Assembly: GCA_029062865.1 (NCBI GenBank)
Contig: JAIDPG010000016.1
Location: 1 to 8,671, forward strand
Origin: Oscillospiraceae bacterium
GTDB lineage: Bacteria; Bacillota; Clostridia; Oscillospirales; Ruminococcaceae
Direction: 5' to 3'
DNA: 8,671 nt
The number at the start of each line of letters is the position of its first letter. Position 1 is the first letter of the stretch. This document shows positions 5,266 through 8,671 of the stretch, in pieces. The notes under the pieces were generated by a model that made no database searches, was not told the origin of the DNA, and worked only from the letters and a program-made list of their open reading frames with translations. A program made the translations under genes and the position numbers.

Positions 5266-7626
5266 TTAATTCTTCGGCTCGATTTTCCAGATTTCGCTCG
5301 CGTACTCCGCGATTGTGCGGTCGGAGCTGAACTTGCCCGCGGCAGTCATGTTTATCCAGCTCTTCTTGATGAACTCCGCGCGGTTGAACTTGTAGTCGCT
5401 GTTCGCTTTAAGCTTCGCCTGAACGTAGTTCTCAAGGTCGCCGAGGACGTAATAATGGTCGGGAGCGTGCCAGCTCGCGCCGTCGAGCAGCGAGAAGTAC
5501 AGCTCGCGGAACATTCCCGTGCCGCCGTCGTCGAACGTGCCGTCGATAAGCGTGTTGAGCACTCTCGCGATGCGGGTGTTCTCGGAATAGAGCTTGCGCG
5601 GGTCGTAGGTCGGCATAATGCGGCGGAGATCCTCAACGCGCGCGCCGAAGATGTAGTTGTTCTCCTCGCCCGCCTCCTCGCAGATCTCAACGTTCGCGCC
5701 GTCGTACGTGCCGAGCGTCATCGTGCCGTTGAGCATAAACTTCATATTGCCCGTGCCGGAAGCCTCCGTGCCCGCCGTGGAGATCTGCTCGGAAAGATCC
5801 GCCGCAACAACCAGCTTCTCGGCGTAGGTCACGCGGTAATTCTGAATGAACACGACCTTGAGAAGCCCGTTAATCGACGGGTCGTTGTTTACAAGCTCGG
5901 CGATCTCGTTGATGAACTTGATGATAGCCTTCGCGCGAGCGTAGCCGGGAGCCGCCTTCGCGCCGAAAATGAACGTCATCGGCGCGAGATTTTCCGCGGC
6001 GATAGAGCCGTCCTTTATACCATAATAAATATAGAGAATTCCGAAAGCGTTCAGAAGCTGGCGCTTGTATTCGTGCAGGCGCTTTATCTGAATGTCAAAC
6101 ATAGATTTGCGGTCTATCTCAACGTCCTCGTGAAGCTCAATGTAGTCCGCAAGCTCTGACTTGTTGACGTTCTTTATCTGCTCAAAGCGGTCGAGCACCG
6201 CGCGGTCGTCGGCATAGCGGCGCAGCTCGGAGAGCTTGGAAAGATCCGTCGTCCAGTCCTCGCTGCCGATAAGCTCCGTGATAAGCCCCGTAAGCTTCGG
6301 GTTGCAGAGCATAAGCCAGCGGCGCGGCGTGATGCCGTTCGTCTTGTTGAGGAAGCGCTCCGGGAAGAGCTCGTACCAGTCCTTCAGCGCGTCGTTTTTG
6401 AGGATCTCGGTGTGGATCTTCGCGACGCCGTTTACGTGCTGCGAGCTGTAAATCGCGAGCTTCGCCATGTGAATGGTGTTGCCGGAAACGGGCTGCATAC
6501 TCTCGATCTTCTCGCGGGATATTCCGCGGCGATACATATCCGAAATGAACTCCTCGTTGATCTGTAGAATGATCGCGTAAACCTCCGGGAGAAGCTCCTC
6601 GACAAGCTCCGCGCCCCATTTTTCGAGCGCCTCCGCCATAATCGTGTGGTTTGTGTAGTTGAACGTATTGCGCGCGATGTCAAACGCCTTCGCGAAAGTC
6701 ATTCCGTGCTCCTTGACGAAAATGCGCACAAGCTCCGGAATAGCGATGACCGGGTGCGTATCGTTGAGCTGGACGGAGTTGAACTCCGCGAACGTGTCGA
6801 GCTTTCTGCCCTTGGCGAGGTGCTTGCGGACAAGATCCGCCATGGAAGCCGCGCTGAAGAAGTACTCCTGCTTCAGGCGAAGCAGCTTGCCCTCTTTGGA
6901 TTCGTCGTTCGGGTAGAGAGCGCAGGAGATATTCTCCGCCTCGATCTGCCCCTTGGAAGCCATCAGGAACTCGCCGCGGTTGAACGCGTCAAAGTCGAAC
7001 TGCCCCGGGCTTTCCGCCTGCCACAGGCGAAGCGTCCCCGCGAAATCGTTCTTGCAGCCGAAAATCGGCATATCATAGGGCACGGCGTTTACGTCGCCCG
7101 TCGAGTAGTGAACCGTCACGGTCTCGTCCTCAACTCGAACGCTCCACGGGTCGCCGAGCCGAGCCCAGTCGTCGGCGTACTCGCGCTGGAAGCCCTCTTC
7201 AATTGCCTGCTTGAACAAGCCGTATTTGTAGCGGATACCATAGCCGCGCAGCGGCAGCTTCATCGTCGCGGCGCTGTCCATAAAGCACGCCGCAAGCCGC
7301 CCGAGACCACCGTTGCCGAGCGCCGCGTCCTCTATCTCCTCAAAGTCCGTCAGCGTGCCGCCCGCGCTGTTAAGCAGCTCCTCGGCGTAGTCGGTGAGAC
7401 CGAGGCAGAGGATATTGTTGTAGATCGCCCGCCCCACCAAAAACTCCATGGAAAGATACGACGCGCTGCGCCCGGAGGGCTCGCAGCCGTTCATCATAGC
7501 GCCGGCCTGCTTCATAATCGCCCTGGAAAGCGCGTTGTGAAGCTGATACGCCGGGGGACGGCCGCCCCTGCACCCCGTCTCTTTCAAGATGTCCTCAAAG
7601 TCCTTTTTAAGTAAAGTTCGATCCAT
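5266..7626 (-). CDS. glgP: Glycogen/alpha-glucan phosphorylase, 786 aa
   Basis: GlgP is a cytoplasmic GT35 enzyme that uses pyridoxal phosphate and inorganic phosphate to release glucose-1-phosphate from alpha-1,4-glucan chain ends, mobilising glycogen or maltodextrins. The full-length protein (family usually about 750-840 aa) shows YLSMEFLVGR (57-66), GNGGLGRLAACFMDS (104-118), LNDTHPVIAIPELVRI, KRLHEYKRQLLN and the signature EASGTGNMKFMLNG. The PLP-binding lysine is K629, encoded on the minus strand at 5740-5742. The start ATG (7624-7626) has AAGGAG upstream (7636-7641) with 9-nt spacing. The N-terminus is short, as in other bacterial enzymes, lacking the phosphorylated extension of animal phosphorylases. 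The gene stands alone: no glgA, glgB, glgC or malQ neighbour is in view. It shares a bidirectional terminator with the convergent gene. Long open frames on the opposite strand are by-products of its codon bias. Confidence 0.97.
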   Translation of the reverse strand: MDRTLLKKDFEDILKETGCRGGRPPAYQLHNALSRAIMKQAGAMMNGCEPSGRSASYLSMEFLVGRAIYNNILCLGLTDYAEELLNSAGGTLTDFEEIEDAALGNGGLGRLAACFMDSAATMKLPLRGYGIRYKYGLFKQAIEEGFQREYADDWARLGDPWSVRVEDETVTVHYSTGDVNAVPYDMPIFGCKNDFAGTLRLWQAESPGQFDFDAFNRGEFLMASKGQIEAENISCALYPNDESKEGKLLRLKQEYFFSAASMADLVRKHLAKGRKLDTFAEFNSVQLNDTHPVIAIPELVRIFVKEHGMTFAKAFDIARNTFNYTNHTIMAEALEKWGAELVEELLPEVYAIILQINEEFISDMYRRGISREKIESMQPVSGNTIHMAKLAIYSSQHVNGVAKIHTEILKNDALKDWYELFPERFLNKTNGITPRRWLMLCNPKLTGLITELIGSEDWTTDLSKLSELRRYADDRAVLDRFEQIKNVNKSELADYIELHEDVEIDRKSMFDIQIKRLHEYKRQLLNAFGILYIYYGIKDGSIAAENLAPMTFIFGAKAAPGYARAKAIIKFINEIAELVNNDPSINGLLKVVFIQNYRVTYAEKLVVAADLSEQISTAGTEASGTGNMKFMLNGTMTLGTYDGANVEICEEAGEENNYIFGARVEDLRRIMPTYDPRKLYSENTRIARVLNTLIDGTFDDGGTGMFRELYFSLLDGASWHAPDHYYVLGDLENYVQAKLKANSDYKFNRAEFIKKSWINMTAAGKFSSDRTIAEYASEIWKIEPKN

Positions 7627-7666
7627 TTAGATAATCTCCTTACGTTGTCTTGTGTTGATACTTTAT

Positions 7667-7672
7667 ATTATA
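7667..7672 (-). promoter_or_regulatory. glgP: Possible proximal glgP -10 element (P2)
   Basis: TATAAT on the minus strand sits within TGATATAATA, identical to the distal promoter's -10 region. The matching -35 position (7690-7695) reads ATACGA, a poor match, so this promoter would need an activator or be inactive. It lies about 40 nt upstream of the glgP start codon. Confidence 0.4.
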
Positions 7673-7679
7673 TCATTTT

Positions 7680-7706
7680 TTCAAGCCAATCGTATGCAGG
7701 CTTGAA
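7680..7706. promoter_or_regulatory. Hairpin in glgP leader, candidate operator
   Basis: TTCAAGCC (7680-7687) and GGCTTGAA (7699-7706) form an 8-bp perfect inverted repeat around 11 nt. It lies between the two -10 elements, immediately upstream of and across the -35 position of the proximal one. It could be a dyad operator or an RNA hairpin in transcripts from the distal promoter. I cannot assign a regulator. Confidence 0.4.
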
Positions 7707-7745
7707 TTTTAACGCTTATCCTGTTAAAGATCTTACGTTGTCTTT

Positions 7746-7774
7746 ATTATATCACAAATGTTTCCTAAAATCAA
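7746..7774 (-). promoter_or_regulatory. glgP: Distal glgP promoter (P1), sigma-A type
   Basis: On the minus strand TTGATT (7769-7774) is separated by exactly 17 bp from TATAAT (7746-7751), with TGTGA just before the -10 (extended -10-like TG). A start site near 7739 would give a leader of about 110 nt before the glgP ATG. Confidence 0.7.
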
Positions 7775-7790
7775 GAGGCGCAAGAAATTT

Positions 7791-7880
7791 AGAAGCAAGA
7801 GGTTAGAGCCTCGGGTCAATATGTAGTTCCCCGCCGTGATGTTTGTCCGCGGGTCCGATGCCGCGTTTTCTCTTGCTTCT
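7791..7880. repeat. Inverted-repeat element R1', second copy of the AGAAGCAAGAGG family
   Basis: AGAAGCAAGAG (7791-7801) pairs with CTCTTGCTTCT (7870-7880), an 11-bp perfect inverted repeat. The left arm continues GTTAGAG and the right side continues TGCCTCTTCAG, matching the building blocks of R1 at 2741-2793. Unlike R1, the arms enclose 68 nt of GC-rich DNA with its own small CCCGC/GCGGG dyad (7830-7834/7849-7853). It lies upstream of the glgP promoter, outside the transcript. Confidence 0.6.
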
Positions 7881-8061
7881 TGCCTCTTCAGCCCCCGACA
7901 GAACAGTCAACAACATATTGTGCATCGGGGCATAATTCTCGCGTTAAACTTCTCAACATTCCTGCCTCTATTTGTCTAATTTGCACATAAAACGGTGTTG
8001 AAATTCTACATCGAAAAAGGAAGTATTTGGCGCTTGATCAAAAAAATTCGCACAAAAAGCC
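7881..8061. other. Intergenic stretch, nothing recognised
   Basis: Part of the 624-base gene-free region 7627-8250. I see no coding frame with a ribosome-binding site, no tRNA or rRNA pattern and no strong dyad here. The last ~30 bases are A-rich (CAAAAAAATTCGCACAAAAA region) and could act as an UP element for the promoter that follows. Confidence 0.5.
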
Positions 8062-8090
8062 TTGCAAAAAATTAAAATTTATGGTATAAT
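8062..8090 (+). promoter_or_regulatory. Strong sigma-A promoter for the pilC/gspF-like gene
   Basis: TTGCAA (8062-8067) and TATAAT (8085-8090) are separated by exactly 17 bp. The -10 is a perfect consensus and the upstream DNA is A-tract-rich. A start near 8097 would give a leader of about 155 nt before the GTG at 8251, long enough to hold regulatory structure. Confidence 0.82.
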
Positions 8091-8103
8091 TTATTTAGCA
8101 AAC

Positions 8104-8149
8104 AAGCGGCTATGGGTAAGTTGCGCCCAAAAACGAACAGCAGCCGCTT
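8104..8149 (+). promoter_or_regulatory. Structured leader element ahead of the pilC/gspF-like gene
   Basis: AAGCGGCT (8104-8111) and AGCCGCTT (8142-8149) form a perfect 8-bp stem starting about 7-10 nt after the predicted transcription start. Inside, TGGG (8113-8116) can pair with CCCA (8126-8129), leaving a TAAGTTGCG loop and a single-stranded AAAACGAACAGC segment. The combination of a closed stem, internal hairpin and unpaired segment is riboswitch-like. I do not recognise a known class, and the conserved cores of c-di-GMP-I and c-di-GMP-II riboswitches are not apparent. No T-run follows, so it is not a terminator by itself. Confidence 0.5.
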
Positions 8150-8170
8150 AAAATTTCACGACGCCGCCGA

Positions 8171-8216
8171 TTGTTGAATGATCAACGATTATTGAGATCG
8201 TTGAATTGTTGTTGAA
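8171..8216 (+). repeat. Degenerate TTGTTGAA-type repeats with a hairpin
   Basis: Variants of TTGTTGAAT recur at 8171, about 8198 and 8206-8215. Within them TCAACGAT (8182-8189) pairs perfectly with ATCGTTGA (8197-8204) around TATTGAG. It lies in the leader just upstream of the ribosome-binding site of the next gene. It could be simple-sequence repeat DNA or a second leader hairpin. Confidence 0.5.
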
Positions 8217-8250
8217 ATCATCGGGGTTGTTGGGGAACGGAGGTTTTCAG

Positions 8251-8671
8251 GTGAATAAATTTTCTTATGTCGCTACCGATGTAAGCGGGCGCTCCGTAAG
8301 AGGCTCGGAAATGGCGGAAGACTATAGGGATCTTCAGCAAAAGCTGAAAGCTCGTAATCTCTTTGTAACAAGCTACAAGGACTTGGGCGAGGGCGTCGCG
8401 GACGTTAAGTACAAGTTCAAGATAAACGAGATATCGTTCATCAGCCGCCAGCTTTCGTCAATGACAGGCGCGGGTCTGTCGCTCGTAAGAGCCTTGTACA
8501 TATTGCAGGAGCAGCAGGAAAACAAGAAAGCAAAGGCGGTTATGCTGGACATCTATGAGGAGGTTCAGAAGGGCCGCGCGTTCTCGGAGGTTCTGAAGAG
8601 CAAGCCGGGCGTTTTCCCGGAAATGTTCGTCAGCCTTGTTGCTGCGGGTGAGGCTTCCGGTACGCTGGACG
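8251..8671 (+). CDS. PilC/GspF-family inner-membrane platform protein (type IV pilus or type II secretion), 3' truncated
   Basis: A GTG start at 8251 follows GGAGG (8239-8243) at 7-nt spacing, and the frame stays open for 140 codons to the right edge. The N-terminus NKFSYVATDVSGRSVRGSEM is the small N-terminal region typical of PilC/GspF. From about residue 60 the T2SSF domain begins: FISRQLSSMTGAGLSLVRAL, then a helix, GRAFSEVLKSKPGVFPEMFV and AAGEASGTLD, all strongly conserved family blocks. The first membrane segment would lie just beyond the window. PilC/GspF is the polytopic platform that couples the assembly ATPase to pilin or pseudopilin polymerisation. Because no pilB or pilT is upstream, this gene appears to be first in its transcript, with a strong promoter and a long leader. 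Which machine it serves cannot be told without the downstream genes. Confidence 0.93.
   Translation, partial: MNKFSYVATDVSGRSVRGSEMAEDYRDLQQKLKARNLFVTSYKDLGEGVADVKYKFKINEISFISRQLSSMTGAGLSLVRALYILQEQQENKKAKAVMLDIYEEVQKGRAFSEVLKSKPGVFPEMFVSLVAAGEASGTLD

Larger units (their letters stand above)
7639..7744 (-). repeat. 13-nt direct repeat in the glgP leader
   Basis: CTTACGTTGTCTT (plus-strand reading) occurs exactly at 7639-7651 and again at 7732-7744, starts 93 nt apart. On the glgP strand this is AAGACAACGTAAG; the downstream copy runs into the ribosome-binding site and the upstream copy overlaps the predicted start site of the distal promoter. Each copy also has an identical TGATATAATA upstream of it (7745-7754 and 7666-7675), suggesting duplication of a promoter/start module with a later insertion. 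Confidence 0.75.

Noticed and set aside
5176..7614. Two long plus-strand open frames (5176-6159 and 6646-7614) opposite glgP
   Set aside because: Both are antisense shadows of glgP codon bias, with Arg/Ala/Val/Leu-rich low-information sequence and no ribosome-binding site.
8097..8150. c-di-GMP riboswitch upstream of the pilC/gspF-like gene
   Set aside because: Gene context is suggestive, but the conserved core sequences of class I and class II c-di-GMP riboswitches as I know them are not found; kept only as an unclassified structured leader.
414..8216. Possible CRISPR array given the many short repeats
   Set aside because: Repeats belong to different families, are not regularly spaced, and no spacer-repeat pattern or cas gene is present.

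Overview
The window looks like chromosomal DNA from an uncultured gut-type Clostridia bacterium, probably of the Oscillospiraceae/Ruminococcaceae group. This rests on moderately high GC with strongly GC-biased codons, consensus AGGAGG ribosome-binding sites, sigma-A-like promoters, and intergenic regions packed with short palindromic and direct repeats. The placement is an inference from style, not from a marker gene.

Layout: (1) 1-422, the 3' part of a pyridoxamine-phosphate-oxidase-like flavin protein (NimA-like). (2) 423-647, a gap with a compound palindromic element. (3) 648-2696, a large cytoplasmic TPR + SUFU-domain protein. (4) 2809-3672, a lipoprotein with a TTG start. (5) 3673-3928, a repeat-filled gap. 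(6) 3929-4528, an HD-domain phosphohydrolase. (7) 4670-5230, an acidic coiled-coil protein of unknown function. (8) A bidirectional terminator at 5232-5259. (9) glgP, glycogen phosphorylase, on the minus strand at 5266-7626. (10) A 624-base divergent intergenic region (7627-8250) holding the glgP promoter(s), a repeat element, and a strong plus-strand promoter with a structured leader. (11) From 8251 off the right edge, the start of a PilC/GspF-family inner-membrane platform protein of a type IV pilus or type II secretion-like machine.

The genes do not form one obvious pathway. The plus-strand genes from 1 to 5230 are co-directional, but each gap holds a hairpin or repeat, so they may be separately controlled. 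glgP stands alone, without other glycogen genes. The pilC/gspF-like gene probably starts a pilus or secretion operon continuing beyond the window.

The most interesting signal is between the genes. Two compound palindromes (518-625 and 3815-3910) have different stem sequences but the same plan: an outer stem enclosing two hairpins, one with a long loop of similar sequence (GCGAAGCGA then CGGA). Both end 18-22 nt before the start codon of a co-oriented gene. A different hairpin repeat sits just before the lipoprotein ribosome-binding site and recurs at 7791-7880. A third repeat family lies at the stop codons of two genes and appears to supply the stop codon of one. The glgP leader carries an apparent duplication of its -10/start-site module.
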